DNA of 30,015 nucleotides from an uncultured Collinsella sp. (GCA_900766165.1 CAAFUK010000067.1:1-30015), one strand, 5' to 3'. Positions 1 through 8,823 are shown, counted from the stretch's first letter. Notes: generated from the sequence alone by a model not told the origin. Numbers and translations are program-made.

Positions 1-140
1 CGGATGCCCGCCAGCATGAGGGTGGACAGCGGGTAATAGATCATGGGCTTGTCGTAGACCGGCAGCAGCTGCTTGGAGGTCACGAGCGTGAGCGGGTACA
101 GTCGCGTGCCGGACCCGCCCGCGAGGATGATGCCTTTCAT
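1..140 (-). CDS. rmlA: Glucose-1-phosphate thymidylyltransferase, N-terminal part (cut by window edge)
   Basis: Only the first 46 or so codons are present. They read MKGIILAGGSGTRLYPLT, then SKQLLPVYDKPMIYYPLSTL, which is the nucleotide-binding GGSGTRL signature and following sugar-phosphate-binding region of RmlA/RfbA. The family makes dTDP-glucose from dTTP and glucose-1-phosphate, the first step to dTDP-L-rhamnose, so the locus probably builds a rhamnose-containing glycan. The ATG at 140 is preceded by AGAGGA at a good distance. It lies on the same strand as the polysaccharide genes but about 340 bp after the last of them, so it may be the distal end of the operon or have its own promoter. 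The family is certain; the symbol rmlA (equivalently rfbA) follows from the motif. Confidence 0.9.
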   Translation of the reverse strand, partial: MKGIILAGGSGTRLYPLTLVTSKQLLPVYDKPMIYYPLSTLMLAGI

Positions 141-481
141 TTAATCTGTCCTCTACAATCGAAATGCGCTTTAGATCGAGTGATAAATAAGACTTGGGTA
201 TCCTATTTTGCTAAACCCCCTCATTCTTAACGAAATAGGCAAGGTAATGACTGCGGAATATGGCTACCTGAATTGCCCCTTCCATTTTTCAATGCTCGAC
301 CAAGGGAGATTGATTCCGGTTATTTCAGGTTGGTTAATCCAATCAGCCATTTTGAGTAAAAAGTCATCTTCTCGTTCGAAAACAGGAAGTCCGGTATCTT
401 CACCGATGATCGCGTGCCAAATGTTGGTAATGGACTCACTTTGCTTCAACGCTATGAAAAGCGCCAGTATCGAAAATCAAT
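141..481 (-). other. Gene-poor stretch with a possible degenerate ORF (264..449)
   Basis: This AT-richer gap lies between the acyltransferase remnant and rmlA. On the minus strand an open frame of 61 codons with a TTG start (264..449; open back to about 467) encodes a hydrophilic peptide containing WHAIIGEDTGLPVF and ending SSIEKWKGQFR. I do not recognise it. It has no convincing ribosome binding site. It could be the 3' remnant of a lost polysaccharide gene or noncoding. A 7-bp inverted repeat CCTATTT/AAATAGG sits near 210-245. No promoter for rmlA can be named with confidence. Confidence 0.25.
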
Positions 482-1436
482 TTATAATCCCACAATGATG
501 TGAATTCGTTCGGGCAAATAACGACCGCAAAGTGATACAAGCGAATAAGATCCGGCAAGAGTTAGCGCCCAAACAGCAAATGTCGAAACACCAAGTGGAA
601 TGACGAATAATCCAAGCAGTTTCCAAACGGCCTTGAGAACAAGTATATGGCAGAGGTAGATTCCAAAAGAGGCGTTCCCAAGGTCAACAAGCAAAGTAGA
701 AGATAATCGCGACTTGAATGATCCCGGAACCGCCATAAGAAGCGCGATCACAGCTAAAGAGGTCGCGGCAGAACCGAGCTTAAGCTGAGTTGTGGCCATA
801 TTGAAATCGCCAGTCAAATACCACCAGAAGCCTGCGACCTCCTGAATTATTAAAAATATAAAGAGCACTGCAACAAGCTGAGTGGTTCGTCCTTCAATGA
901 GCGCAGCCCAACGCCTCCAGTCGAGACCGAAAACATAAAAGATGAGCCACATGGGGCAGAAAACCTGTATTAGAGGCAATGCGATACCGGCAACGGCAGC
1001 GAGCTCCCTTAGAAGCAAGCAAGCCGGTGTCACACAATAGACAAAGAACCTATACCGTGAAAGGAGCCTGAACAGTACCGGAGTAAGCAGCACAAGCTGT
1101 GAATGGACCAATAGATAGTACATCTGAGCAGATACGGAGCCCACGGCGAACGACAGAAACCCAGACGCCCATGAAGGGCGGGAAACGCCGCAAGATAGAT
1201 AACGCTCCAGAACGCATAAGGTCCGGCAACCTTGCTAATGCGGCGTCGAAGACCCCCCCAGCATTAAATTTGCGCTCGTCGGTAAGAACACCGGATAAAA
1301 ACAAGAACAACGCAACAGAAAAGTTGAGGAATGGGCGAATGGCGACCGACGCGGCACATTGAGGAAGACAGTGGATAAGCACCACTGCGGAAATCGCAAG
1401 CCCACGAAGAGCTTGAAGGTAGCGATCCTTGGCCAT
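482..1436 (-). pseudogene. Acyltransferase 3 family membrane protein, broken by two frameshifts
   Basis: Membrane O-acyltransferases of this family transfer acetyl or other acyl groups onto surface sugars. The N-terminal frame starts at ATG 1436, right after the TAG of the upstream gene, and reads YLQALRGLAISAVVLIHCLP and FLFLSGVLT, the family hallmark. It leaves frame at a run of seven C (plus strand 1253-1259). A second frame then gives RRRISKVAGPYAFWSVIYLA, the expected continuation. That frame is lost near the AAA at 1157-1159, and a third frame carries FLSFAVGSVSAQMYYLLVHS to the stop at 482. Each break is repaired by adding one base, giving a 318-residue protein of ordinary size. Either the gene is inactive, the G-run is variable, or the two bases are consensus errors in homopolymers. 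Confidence 0.85.
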
Positions 1437-2654
1437 CTAGGCTCTCCTTCCAACGAGTCTCTTTAGTCGTCGTTTAATACCACCAAGCTTGCCGCGGACA
1501 CGCTGCCAGAGAGCGGGACGGAAATCCCACTTGTCCATGAGATCTGGGATGGAAAGCCCGGCAGACACGTCGTTCAAGAACTCGTCGCGCTTTGGATAAG
1601 GCGTGACAGAATGGACGAGGCTAGGGTTGCCCGCGATTACCCCATCAAGCGTCGCCGGACCGTTTGCAGTAAGCCCAGAAATAGCCTCGAATGCCCGCAC
1701 GCCCTTCTCGGTATTGCATAGGACGGCAGATACGCCCTTGGAGTTGTCGACCTCGGGATGGGTATTCTGGAACCCCCAGAAATCACCGAGCGTGATATCG
1801 GCGCCGCTGGAGCGCTTTGCTGGACATGCCAGACAGGACGAACGAAGGCTCGCATTGGCCAGAAACGCTTTCATGTACCAGTCTTTGCCGAATATCTGGG
1901 ACTCGGTGTCCCCGGTGTTGTCTTTCTCCGCTATGTGCTTGTACATAGCGGAGAAAGACAACCATCCGGTTGTCTTACTCCGCATATTGACGTCGCAGAC
2001 GTCCGACCCGAAGGCCTCACCACGGTAGTCGACCCAGCGCGACCAGAGCTCTGGAGACGGAACACCGTGGCAGATGACGTCGACGCCGAGGAAGAGGTCA
2101 GAGTCGGCGAGTTTCCCCAGGTATGAGCGCATGCCAGCCACCTGGCATGCAGTACCGGCAAAGAGCGCCGGCCTGCCTTCACGCAGGGCAGCGCGGACGC
2201 CCTCGAAGACGCCGCGGCCAACCGCGCTCTGAACGTATTTCGAGCGCATAACGGCGCCGAGCGCCGGCCTGTCCTCCACGAGCACGTGACGAAGCTCGCG
2301 GCAACCGTCCGTCCACGCGGCGCCCGCCACAACACCGCCGCGCGAGAGAGCGTCACCGGCGAGTAGACCGAACACGCCGCCCGACGACGATCTATCGAGC
2401 AAGCCGACGTCATGAGCCTTCGCCCAGAGGGCGAACTCGCACCCGTCCTCCCCAGGGGCGTTGAGCGCCGGGCATACGGCGTCGCACGCCCCGCAGCCTA
2501 CGCACCCGGAGGCGTCGACGGTGGGGTGTAGGAAGCCACAATCATCGGGTTCCATGGAGATGCATGACTTGGGGCAGCGGGCAGCGCACGCGCCGCAGCC
2601 GCAGCAACGGTCGCCAAGCGAGACGACCCTCGGGGATTTCTCGGAATCATTCAT
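1437..2654 (-). CDS. FrhB-like iron-sulfur protein (F420 hydrogenase beta-subunit family), copy 1
   Basis: A 405-residue protein. Two ferredoxin-type 4Fe-4S motifs open it: CxxCxxCxxxCP at Cys17-20-23-27 and again at Cys51-54-57-61. The FrhB-like N- and C-terminal domains follow, with ICHGVPSPELW and FGKDWYMKAFLANASLR. True FrhB proteins move electrons between F420 and Fe-S clusters. Relatives in capsule and exopolysaccharide loci commonly sit beside pyruvyl-transferase-family proteins, and their substrate is unknown. No F420 biosynthesis gene is visible here. ATG 2654 lies 8 bp after the flippase stop, and its TAG directly precedes the acyltransferase ATG, so these are co-transcribed. Residues about 231-246 are encoded by a large perfect hairpin (1917..1962). 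Family certain; reaction unknown. Confidence 0.85.
   Translation of the reverse strand: MNDSEKSPRVVSLGDRCCGCGACAARCPKSCISMEPDDCGFLHPTVDASGCVGCGACDAVCPALNAPGEDGCEFALWAKAHDVGLLDRSSSGGVFGLLAGDALSRGGVVAGAAWTDGCRELRHVLVEDRPALGAVMRSKYVQSAVGRGVFEGVRAALREGRPALFAGTACQVAGMRSYLGKLADSDLFLGVDVICHGVPSPELWSRWVDYRGEAFGSDVCDVNMRSKTTGWLSFSAMYKHIAEKDNTGDTESQIFGKDWYMKAFLANASLRSSCLACPAKRSSGADITLGDFWGFQNTHPEVDNSKGVSAVLCNTEKGVRAFEAISGLTANGPATLDGVIAGNPSLVHSVTPYPKRDEFLNDVSAGLSIPDLMDKWDFRPALWQRVRGKLGGIKRRLKRLVGRRA
1917..1962. repeat. Perfect inverted repeat, 20-bp arms, inside the FrhB-like gene
   Basis: The arms at 1917-1936 (GTTGTCTTTCTCCGCTATGT) and 1943-1962 are exact reverse complements around a 6-base spacer. 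A third, direct near-copy of the outer part, GTTGTCTTACTCCGC, lies just beyond at about 1969-1983. The reading frame stays open across it. No T-run follows on the transcribed side, so it does not look like a terminator. Confidence 0.95.
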
Positions 2655-2662
2655 GATGGACC

Positions 2663-4168
2663 CTATCTAAGGAACGGGAGACGAGAGACGACCGCGATAC
2701 GTTCGTCCTTCGTTAGGACGGCGAGCCAAAGGGCTATGGCGAAAAGCGCGCTGTAAACGGCGCCCCACTCGAGGAACGCGGGCCATCCGTTGACGGGCAG
2801 GACCGCCGTGCCAGCGAGGCAGGCGACGGTGACGGCAGCCCAGGCGAGCAGCACCGGCAGGTTCCGCTTCCAGAAAAAGAGCATGTCGAGACCGACCCGC
2901 TTCTGGTAGTACCAGTTCATCCACAGTCCGTTGCCGAGCACGATGCTGACGACATAGGCGATCGCGGGGGCCCACGGCCCCAGCGCCGGGGCGGCCGCGG
3001 CGGTGAAGGCAACGTTCCCGACCGCCATCGCAAGGTAGACGAGACTCCTGGCGTGGTGCATGTTCTTGGCCCTCTGGATCTCGATGCCGACGTTCTGACA
3101 GAGGGGCACCATGACGGGTAGCGTCATGGCGAGCACGAGCCAGTAGGCCTCGGCGAAGCCCGGGCCCGCCCACCTCGTCACGAAAAACTTCCCGAGAATA
3201 GCGAAACCTCCGTACACCCAGCAAAACAGTACCATCTGGTAGCGGCCCACGCGCGTCATAAGGCGAGTGAGCTCGGCGTTGTCGTCCGAGGTGGCGACGA
3301 TGCGGTTGACCTTCGGAATGAAGACGTTCGACATCGTGGTGGAGAGCGAGTAGAAGACCTGGCGGATGTTCACGGCCACCGCGAACAGAGATACCGCAGT
3401 CGCGCCCGAGATGGCCCCCAGCATGATGTTGGGCACGCTCTGATTGACCATCTCGCAGACCTGGTTACCGAAGATCCAGGCACTGAAGGCGGCGATGCCG
3501 CGCATGACGCCCCAGTCGGCACCCCTGAGCTCGAAGCGCATGCCCAGCACGACGATGGCGTAGCGCGCGTTGAGGGCGAGCAGGACGAGGTTCACCGCGA
3601 GCTGTGCTAGGGCAACGCCCACGGGCCCCATACCGGCGGCCAGCAGGGCCCAGGCGCACAGCGGCGTCGCAAGCGTGGTGACGAGCTGCCTGGTCTGCTG
3701 GTAGACGAAGCGCTCGTGCGCCGTGATGTAGGAATTGAACACGACGGTGAACAACGTCGAGGCGACGTTGAGCGTCATGATGGCGAGCAGCTCCCGGGCG
3801 AGCGAGACCTGCGCCTCGGTGAACCCGGCCGAGAACACCGCGCCGGCGTTTGCGGAGAAGCCCATGCCGAGGGCGACCGCCGCGGCTGTGACGGCGACGT
3901 AAAGCGTGAGGTACATGCCGTTCAGGTGCCGGATGTCGCGCTCGCCGCCGTGCGCCACCGTCTGCGTGTAGAAGCGCACGTAGGCCTCGGAGAAGCCGAA
4001 GGACAGGAGCGTCAGCGAGAAGACAAAGGAGTTCGAGCTCTGGAAGACGCCGTAGTCCGCCTGCCCCACGTAGGACAGTAGCATCGGCGTGTAGACGAGG
4101 TTGACGAGGTTCTTTGCGAGGATGTTGGCGTAGCCGAGGAGGGCGCCCGCCTTACGCTGGCTAGCCAC
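2663..4168 (-). CDS. Polysaccharide flippase (Wzx-like, MVF/MATE superfamily)
   Basis: A 501-residue polytopic membrane protein with about 12-14 hydrophobic segments spread over its whole length. The start reads GYANILAKNLVNLVYTPMLL, then SYVGQADYGVFQSSNSF and FGFSEAYVRFYTQ, typical of the PST/Wzx group that flips lipid-linked repeat units across the membrane. The length fits the family. Its start overlaps the stop of the upstream pyruvyl-transferase-family gene by 8 bp, implying translational coupling. With the Wzy-like protein and the phosphoglycosyl transferase it completes a Wzx/Wzy-type pathway. The gene is GC-rich compared with the genes just upstream. An 8-bp-arm inverted repeat (3752-3770) lies inside it. 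I give no symbol because only family membership is visible. Confidence 0.88.
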   Translation of the reverse strand: MASQRKAGALLGYANILAKNLVNLVYTPMLLSYVGQADYGVFQSSNSFVFSLTLLSFGFSEAYVRFYTQTVAHGGERDIRHLNGMYLTLYVAVTAAAVALGMGFSANAGAVFSAGFTEAQVSLARELLAIMTLNVASTLFTVVFNSYITAHERFVYQQTRQLVTTLATPLCAWALLAAGMGPVGVALAQLAVNLVLLALNARYAIVVLGMRFELRGADWGVMRGIAAFSAWIFGNQVCEMVNQSVPNIMLGAISGATAVSLFAVAVNIRQVFYSLSTTMSNVFIPKVNRIVATSDDNAELTRLMTRVGRYQMVLFCWVYGGFAILGKFFVTRWAGPGFAEAYWLVLAMTLPVMVPLCQNVGIEIQRAKNMHHARSLVYLAMAVGNVAFTAAAAPALGPWAPAIAYVVSIVLGNGLWMNWYYQKRVGLDMLFFWKRNLPVLLAWAAVTVACLAGTAVLPVNGWPAFLEWGAVYSALFAIALWLAVLTKDERIAVVSRLPFLR

Positions 4169-5234
4169 GGGCGGCCTCCGAGGGAATGCTCAATCCACAT
4201 CTATCGAGGAATTCAACAACGATCTTCCTCTGAGCTGCCAACCTGTCATACGCCTTTGAATAGTCACTCTCGAGCAGTTCCGAATTACATACGGAAAGAA
4301 TTGACCGCTCAACGAAAGAAACACCCAGCTCGCTGGCTAGCGTGTCGAATCGGCTGCTCATGTCTGGACCAGTGGACTCACGAGGGCAATAAATCAGCGG
4401 CTTCCCGAACAAGATCGAGAAAATTGATCCGTGATATGAATCTGTCGCTACAAGCTTTGCGTGACGGACGGCATAGAGGAACTCTGAAGGCCCGAGGGCG
4501 TAGTAGCGCGCATCCCCTAGTAAATCGACCCTCTTGCAGCTAAGTGAATCACAGATTTCGGCAACCCTCTCTTCGTAAGCTGCACTCCCGAGGAAGTACG
4601 TCAATACATAATCATTTGGAAGCCCGCAGTGCGGCTCTTTTTCATACCTTTCCCACCAGGAGCCGTCAAACATCAGTGTTGGGTCAATCAACACCTCGGC
4701 CTTTAAGCCGTACAGACTGTTTATAAGCTCGGCGCTCTTCTGCTCACGAACGGACAGCCTATCAAACCCGTCGAAATAGCCGTGGAACAGCTCACGCTTC
4801 TCCTCGGGAATCGTCGGAGCTGCCAAGCTTGGCGAAAAAGCAATGCGCTTTTCTCTTGGTGAAAACGTGAGAAACATGGTGGAGTTAGCGTCAGGGGAAT
4901 ACGGAGACCAAACTTGGTCGCTCCCAGCAACGAAAAAGTCATAGGATTTAATGTCACGTGGAGGGTTGGAATCAGATATAACCTCCCGGCTAAAGGAAAT
5001 GTTACGGGAATTGAAATCCTCAAACGAACGATGCCTCTGGATGTGGGCAACGGCAAGCCCCTTTGGAATGAGCGAAGCCAAAGACTTGAGCTTGTATTTG
5101 GCAGATCTCGAGTCCTTCTGTCTGAACGTAAGGACATCTGCACCCGAGAGTTTGAGAGTTTCTTGGACAGCAAGGTTCTGGAGCCTCTGCCCATAGTTGT
5201 CCCCATGCGTAAATGTGGAAATGCCTATTTTCAT
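4161..5234 (-). CDS. Polysaccharide pyruvyl transferase family protein, copy 1
   Basis: About 357 residues. The start MKIGISTFTHGDNYGQRLQ and the central FFVAGSDQVWSPYSP are diagnostic for the WcaK/CsaB pyruvyl-transferase family. RVDLLGDARYYALGPSEFL and ATDSYHGSIFSILFGKP fit its C-terminal GT-B-like half. Characterised members add a pyruvate ketal to glycans from phosphoenolpyruvate; for this subgroup the real substrate is unproven. I prefer ATG 5234 over the TTG at 5240, which lies inside the stop of the preceding gene. The gene overlaps the flippase start by 8 bp. An FrhB-like protein is encoded one gene downstream, mirroring the second pairing near 9-11 kb. The gene is AT-richer than the flippase. 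Confidence 0.85.
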   Translation of the reverse strand: MKIGISTFTHGDNYGQRLQNLAVQETLKLSGADVLTFRQKDSRSAKYKLKSLASLIPKGLAVAHIQRHRSFEDFNSRNISFSREVISDSNPPRDIKSYDFFVAGSDQVWSPYSPDANSTMFLTFSPREKRIAFSPSLAAPTIPEEKRELFHGYFDGFDRLSVREQKSAELINSLYGLKAEVLIDPTLMFDGSWWERYEKEPHCGLPNDYVLTYFLGSAAYEERVAEICDSLSCKRVDLLGDARYYALGPSEFLYAVRHAKLVATDSYHGSIFSILFGKPLIYCPRESTGPDMSSRFDTLASELGVSFVERSILSVCNSELLESDYSKAYDRLAAQRKIVVEFLDRCGLSIPSEAARG

Positions 5235-5236
5235 GT

Positions 5237-6619
5237 TCAAACCTGTTCTTCGTCTCTATCAATAATCAAATAGTCTGCAGCCGAGGAATTCCACGACCAA
5301 GCCAGCGCTCCACAGAGCAGCAGTAGGCACAAGCAGCAGTTCACCCTTGTAAAGCACTGCGTATACAGAAAGGTAATAAGAATTGTTAGCAAAAGGAGCA
5401 AACGAACAATCCGGCCATTAGATCCTTTTTCCTGCTCCATAAACTCACTAACCACGGAGTGGAAAAACGCTACATACGCTGCCGTCTCCCAAACCCCCAT
5501 GAGAATCAAGAAAGACCCCATATCCGCTTGACCAAAGTGGTTAAACGACATGAACCCGGACGCGTAGAAGCTTGAGGCTCCAAGACCCTCTCCGAGACTC
5601 CATGTAGCCGGTCTCAAGAGAGCGAAGCCGATGATAGCAATCCTCTCGTTACTGCCGTCGGCAGCAGTACCGACGGCAGCTGAACTGCCAACCATATCGA
5701 ACAGACCAAACACTTGCGTATCCACGAGGATCTGGAACGCAGGCACCAAGGCGTATGCAATTGTCAGGATAAAATACAAGGCGACAAGCCAAAAGAAGGG
5801 ACCCGAAACATCCGCTTCTCCTCTCATGACTGAAATAAGCCAGAACATCACTAAAACGAGAGGAAGGATTATGAAGAGCGCCTTATTATCGTTGAGTGTC
5901 GCAAGATAGAAGGACAGGACGATAAGGCAGACGTTGTAAGCGATGGCAAGGGATGGCCAGAGAGGACCCCGAAGCCTCCTAATCCAGACAAAGTTGTAGA
6001 GCACGACGAATGAAGTGTAAAGGGCCACCGCGTGGACGGACGCATAAGAGAACAGGCCGGAGATATTGTCCTCGAAGTAACTGATGTCGTTCGTTGTCGC
6101 AGCGATCATCCCATGGGTAGAGTACTGGATAAACATGATCGCCATATTGAGAAGCAATATGGCGTTGAAGACCGGAAAACCTGCATCAAAGAGTCCAAGA
6201 AGAAAATCCCTCTTGTTAGTGACCAAAAGAAAGAAGTAAAGCGTATAGACAAACGGGTAGAGGAGCAGCAAAATATTCGCCCTAAACGTTTCCATATTGC
6301 CACCCAAGAGGGCACCAGACAGCCACCCTGCAACGGTAATCAGCCCAAGTAGTAGCGCTCTACCGCTATATTTCCATCCGGAGAAGAGCGCCCTCACGCA
6401 AATCATGCCGGTAATTACCCAGTTGAGGTATCGCCCCAGACCATAGTACTCAAGGAAGAAAACCTGCGCCAAGATACCTATAACGATCGTCGCATCCGCC
6501 AGGTCACCCATGCAAACGGTTAGAACGCCTTGCTTATTAGGGAGATACCAACGACCTCTTCGACCAGCCCGCTCCTCCGCTTTATTTATAACGAGCCTCG
6601 CATGCCTATGATCTTGCAT
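5237..6619 (-). CDS. Wzy-like O-antigen/capsule polymerase (polytopic membrane protein)
   Basis: About 460 residues with ten or more hydrophobic segments and a long central extracellular-type loop (roughly residues 305-355). This is the architecture of Wzy polymerases, which join undecaprenyl-linked repeat units outside the membrane. Sequence identity within that group is always low, so the call rests on topology and context: it is the only polymerase candidate in an operon that has a flippase, a phosphoglycosyl transferase and several glycosyltransferases. I choose ATG 6619 because GGAGG stands 7 bases ahead of it; a longer frame to 6646 lacks this. It overlaps the stop of the upstream glycosyltransferase by 14 bp. 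Two perfect 10-bp inverted repeats lie inside. Confidence 0.72.
   Translation of the reverse strand: MQDHRHARLVINKAEERAGRRGRWYLPNKQGVLTVCMGDLADATIVIGILAQVFFLEYYGLGRYLNWVITGMICVRALFSGWKYSGRALLLGLITVAGWLSGALLGGNMETFRANILLLLYPFVYTLYFFLLVTNKRDFLLGLFDAGFPVFNAILLLNMAIMFIQYSTHGMIAATTNDISYFEDNISGLFSYASVHAVALYTSFVVLYNFVWIRRLRGPLWPSLAIAYNVCLIVLSFYLATLNDNKALFIILPLVLVMFWLISVMRGEADVSGPFFWLVALYFILTIAYALVPAFQILVDTQVFGLFDMVGSSAAVGTAADGSNERIAIIGFALLRPATWSLGEGLGASSFYASGFMSFNHFGQADMGSFLILMGVWETAAYVAFFHSVVSEFMEQEKGSNGRIVRLLLLLTILITFLYTQCFTRVNCCLCLLLLCGALAWSWNSSAADYLIIDRDEEQV
5652..5679. repeat. Perfect inverted repeat, 10-bp arms, inside the Wzy-like gene
   Basis: CTGCCGTCGG at 5652-5661 and CCGACGGCAG at 5670-5679 flank an 8-base spacer. 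The frame continues through it, coding an SSAAVGTAADGS stretch in the large loop. No T-run is present. Confidence 0.9.
6140..6164. repeat. Perfect inverted repeat, 10-bp arms, inside the Wzy-like gene
   Basis: CGCCATATTG at 6140-6149 and CAATATGGCG at 6155-6164 flank a 5-base spacer. It encodes part of a transmembrane segment (NAILLLNMAIM). It is the second palindrome in this gene. Confidence 0.9.
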
Positions 6620-7883
6620 TGAGTACCTCCAGCAGCACACGTTCAATCAGCCTCGTGTGCATGTGAACTCCCGTGTTGAGACCTACCGAGGAGCATGGAA
6701 GCAGGTCTACGATCTCATCTGAATCGACAAGATCGAGCGGACCAGGCTTTCCGCTCCTGAAACGATTGACCTCCCTGATAAGCCGGCTCTTATCCCTAAA
6801 CAGCCCGATTAGCTCCTCCTCGTTATTCAGCACCAAACCGGACCCATGCTCAACGACAAAGTCGGCGACATTGCCTGCACATGCACTCGAAATCGTATAA
6901 GCGTTTGCGGAGTAAGATTCCATACAGGTGTAGCTATAGGTCTCTGGACAAGATGGCCACATGACAACGATGGCAATCTCGCACTCCCTGAGAGAGTCGG
7001 TCATGGCATTTGGGTGCTTCTCATCAAATTCGACAAACCGCTTGTTCATCCCTGGATACATATCGTTCGAGCTGTTGAAGACGAAGAACTCGTACTCTTG
7101 TTCATCGACCGCAGATACGAGGCGAAGCCAGGTCTCCCAGCCCTTTGTCTTCCTCGGCATCCCCAGAAAGGCAACCCTGATGCGCTCCCCTGCGTTCAGA
7201 GGACGTCTGTTGCCCAGATACTCTCCAAGCAGCTTTTGGTGCGGTATTACATCAACAAGGCCCTCGTATTGGGGCCTGAATGAGAGAAACCGATTCTTCG
7301 TATAGGTCGAAGGTGCAACAAAACGGAGATTTTTGATGGAGTCAAACAGCCCTTGGATCTTCGACTCCACACGAAGGCTGTTACTGAAGTGGGGGCATTT
7401 CTCGCAGGGAGCGTCGCCGAGCCTTGAGCTGTCACAAAAGCCGCTCCTATTTTGGAGGTTATAGCTTGTACAACACAGGTAATAGTCGTGGAGAAAGGCC
7501 CTGACCGGTGTTTTGCCTGTAACTTTTAGCAGTTCGGAGACTTTCTCAAGGCTCACGTACAGAAGGTGGTGGATATGAAGCTCAAGAAGGCTGAAGCCGC
7601 TTTTTTGCCAGCTGCAAAGGGCCTCGCACACCTGGGCAATACTGAAAACACCAGCCTCCACCCCGTCGACCGTAACCCCGAATTCGCAAAATAGCATCTG
7701 GTCGTCCCTGAACAGGGTCTTCTTAACCGAGTGGAGATAGACGTAACTTATGCCGTGCGACGCCATGGCCTGCTGACTCGCCATAATAGCCTTTGGGGTG
7801 CCGGTCTTGTCCTTGAGATAGTCGCAAAAGGCAAGCGCTAGGACGTACCCACTATTGTGCGGTTTGGGGATGCTTTTACTCAT
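6606..7883 (-). CDS. Glycosyltransferase, GT4-like, with cysteine-rich insert
   Basis: About 425 residues. The C-terminal half has GT-B/GT4 features: RVAFLGMPRKTKGWETWLRL, then CPETYSYTCMESYSANAYTI and the acceptor-side pattern GSGLVLNNEEELI. The N-terminal half contains HDYYLCCTSYNL followed by CDSSRLGDAPCEKC, a Cys-rich insert also seen in a related form in the glycosyltransferase at 12318..13601. The insert may bind a metal; that is inference. Donor and acceptor cannot be told. I choose ATG 7883, just after the upstream GT2 stop and preceded by GGGAAG; the open frame extends to a TTG at 7898. It overlaps the Wzy-like gene by 14 bp, so it is clearly in the operon. Confidence 0.75.
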   Translation of the reverse strand: MSKSIPKPHNSGYVLALAFCDYLKDKTGTPKAIMASQQAMASHGISYVYLHSVKKTLFRDDQMLFCEFGVTVDGVEAGVFSIAQVCEALCSWQKSGFSLLELHIHHLLYVSLEKVSELLKVTGKTPVRAFLHDYYLCCTSYNLQNRSGFCDSSRLGDAPCEKCPHFSNSLRVESKIQGLFDSIKNLRFVAPSTYTKNRFLSFRPQYEGLVDVIPHQKLLGEYLGNRRPLNAGERIRVAFLGMPRKTKGWETWLRLVSAVDEQEYEFFVFNSSNDMYPGMNKRFVEFDEKHPNAMTDSLRECEIAIVVMWPSCPETYSYTCMESYSANAYTISSACAGNVADFVVEHGSGLVLNNEEELIGLFRDKSRLIREVNRFRSGKPGPLDLVDSDEIVDLLPCSSVGLNTGVHMHTRLIERVLLEVLNARS

Positions 7884-7884
7884 A

Positions 7885-8823
7885 TCATCGCTTCCCAAAC
7901 AAGAGGAGAGATCTATTGAAAAGGCCCTCTTGTAGACTGCCGAAATTCAGCCTCGAAGAGAAAGAAACCCTGCACCTAGCCATGAAAGAAGCGTCCATTT
8001 TCGATACCAACTCTCCAAGAGCACGCTCTGGAGGAAGAATGCAGTCGGAATAAGTTGAAAGAAGTCCAGTAACTTGCTTTGCAAGAGTAATCTCTCGCGG
8101 ATGACAAAAACTATTGATTTTCTCAATCACTTTAGATGGTAAATCAGTACTCACACCGACCACATTACGACCATGCTGGCGATATCCCATATGAGGAGAA
8201 GCATCGAAAACAATCCGATAACCCAGCAGCACGCATAGATTAGCTATCAGCTTATCATGCATGATGACGGGATGGGGCAGCTCATGCAAGCAAACAACTT
8301 CCCAAATACGCCTATCAAATACTTGCGTACATCCCATAGGTGACCCAATGCAAAGCTGGTTGAGAGGGTCGTTATCTCGATAAGATATGCACCTTTGTTG
8401 CCCATAGGTTAACCGGCCCATCTCATTACCAGCTGAATCTACAAGTCTTGAATTGCAATGATAAAGAGCCAAATTCTCCTGCTTCTTAAGCTGTTTAATC
8501 GCAGTTATCAGTTTATCGCTATCCCAAATATCATCTTGGTCGGAAAACGCATAGTAATCAGCTTCGGGAGCATTCCGCAACAACGTCAAAAACCCTAAAG
8601 CAGGTCCTAGGTTTTCTCCTGTTAACAAAGTCAGACTGCCCTCATCTGCATAGCGCTGCAGAAGATCACGAGTACCATCAGATGACCCGTCATCACGGAC
8701 AAAAAGACGTACGTCAACTTCAGCCTGCGAGAGAATGCTGTCAATTTGTTCTGAAATAAATGGGATGCCGTTGTATGACGCCATTAATACGACGCACTTT
8801 GGCACCTTGGAATTACTCAACAT
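7885..8823 (-). CDS. Glycosyltransferase family 2 (rhamnosyltransferase-like)
   Basis: About 312 residues. The start KCVVLMASYNGIPFISEQID, then VRDDGSSDGTRDLL and YYAFSDQDDIWDSDKL are the GT-A fold GT2 signature: nucleotide-binding DDGS and metal-binding DQDD. The DQDDIW form and MHDKLIANLCVLLGYRIVF resemble rhamnosyltransferases of capsule loci, which fits the rmlA gene at the window edge, but the sugar is not proven. It acts at the cytoplasmic face on lipid-linked intermediates. ATG 8823 with AAGG 8 bases ahead is the better start; the frame is open to 8895, which would overlap the preceding gene. The gene is AT-rich against its neighbours, a sign of separate origin within the mosaic operon. 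Confidence 0.85.
   Translation of the reverse strand: MLSNSKVPKCVVLMASYNGIPFISEQIDSILSQAEVDVRLFVRDDGSSDGTRDLLQRYADEGSLTLLTGENLGPALGFLTLLRNAPEADYYAFSDQDDIWDSDKLITAIKQLKKQENLALYHCNSRLVDSAGNEMGRLTYGQQRCISYRDNDPLNQLCIGSPMGCTQVFDRRIWEVVCLHELPHPVIMHDKLIANLCVLLGYRIVFDASPHMGYRQHGRNVVGVSTDLPSKVIEKINSFCHPREITLAKQVTGLLSTYSDCILPPERALGELVSKMDASFMARCRVSFSSRLNFGSLQEGLFNRSLLLFGKR

Noticed and set aside
208..498. 96-codon open frame on the plus strand near the left end
   Set aside because: No ribosome binding site, no recognisable motif, and opposite in direction to every gene in the region. It overlaps the doubtful minus-strand ORF.
1157..1259. Programmed ribosomal frameshifting in the acyltransferase
   Set aside because: Two separate shifts would be needed and neither site is a good slippery heptamer with tRNA re-pairing; decay, slippage at G7 or consensus error are simpler.
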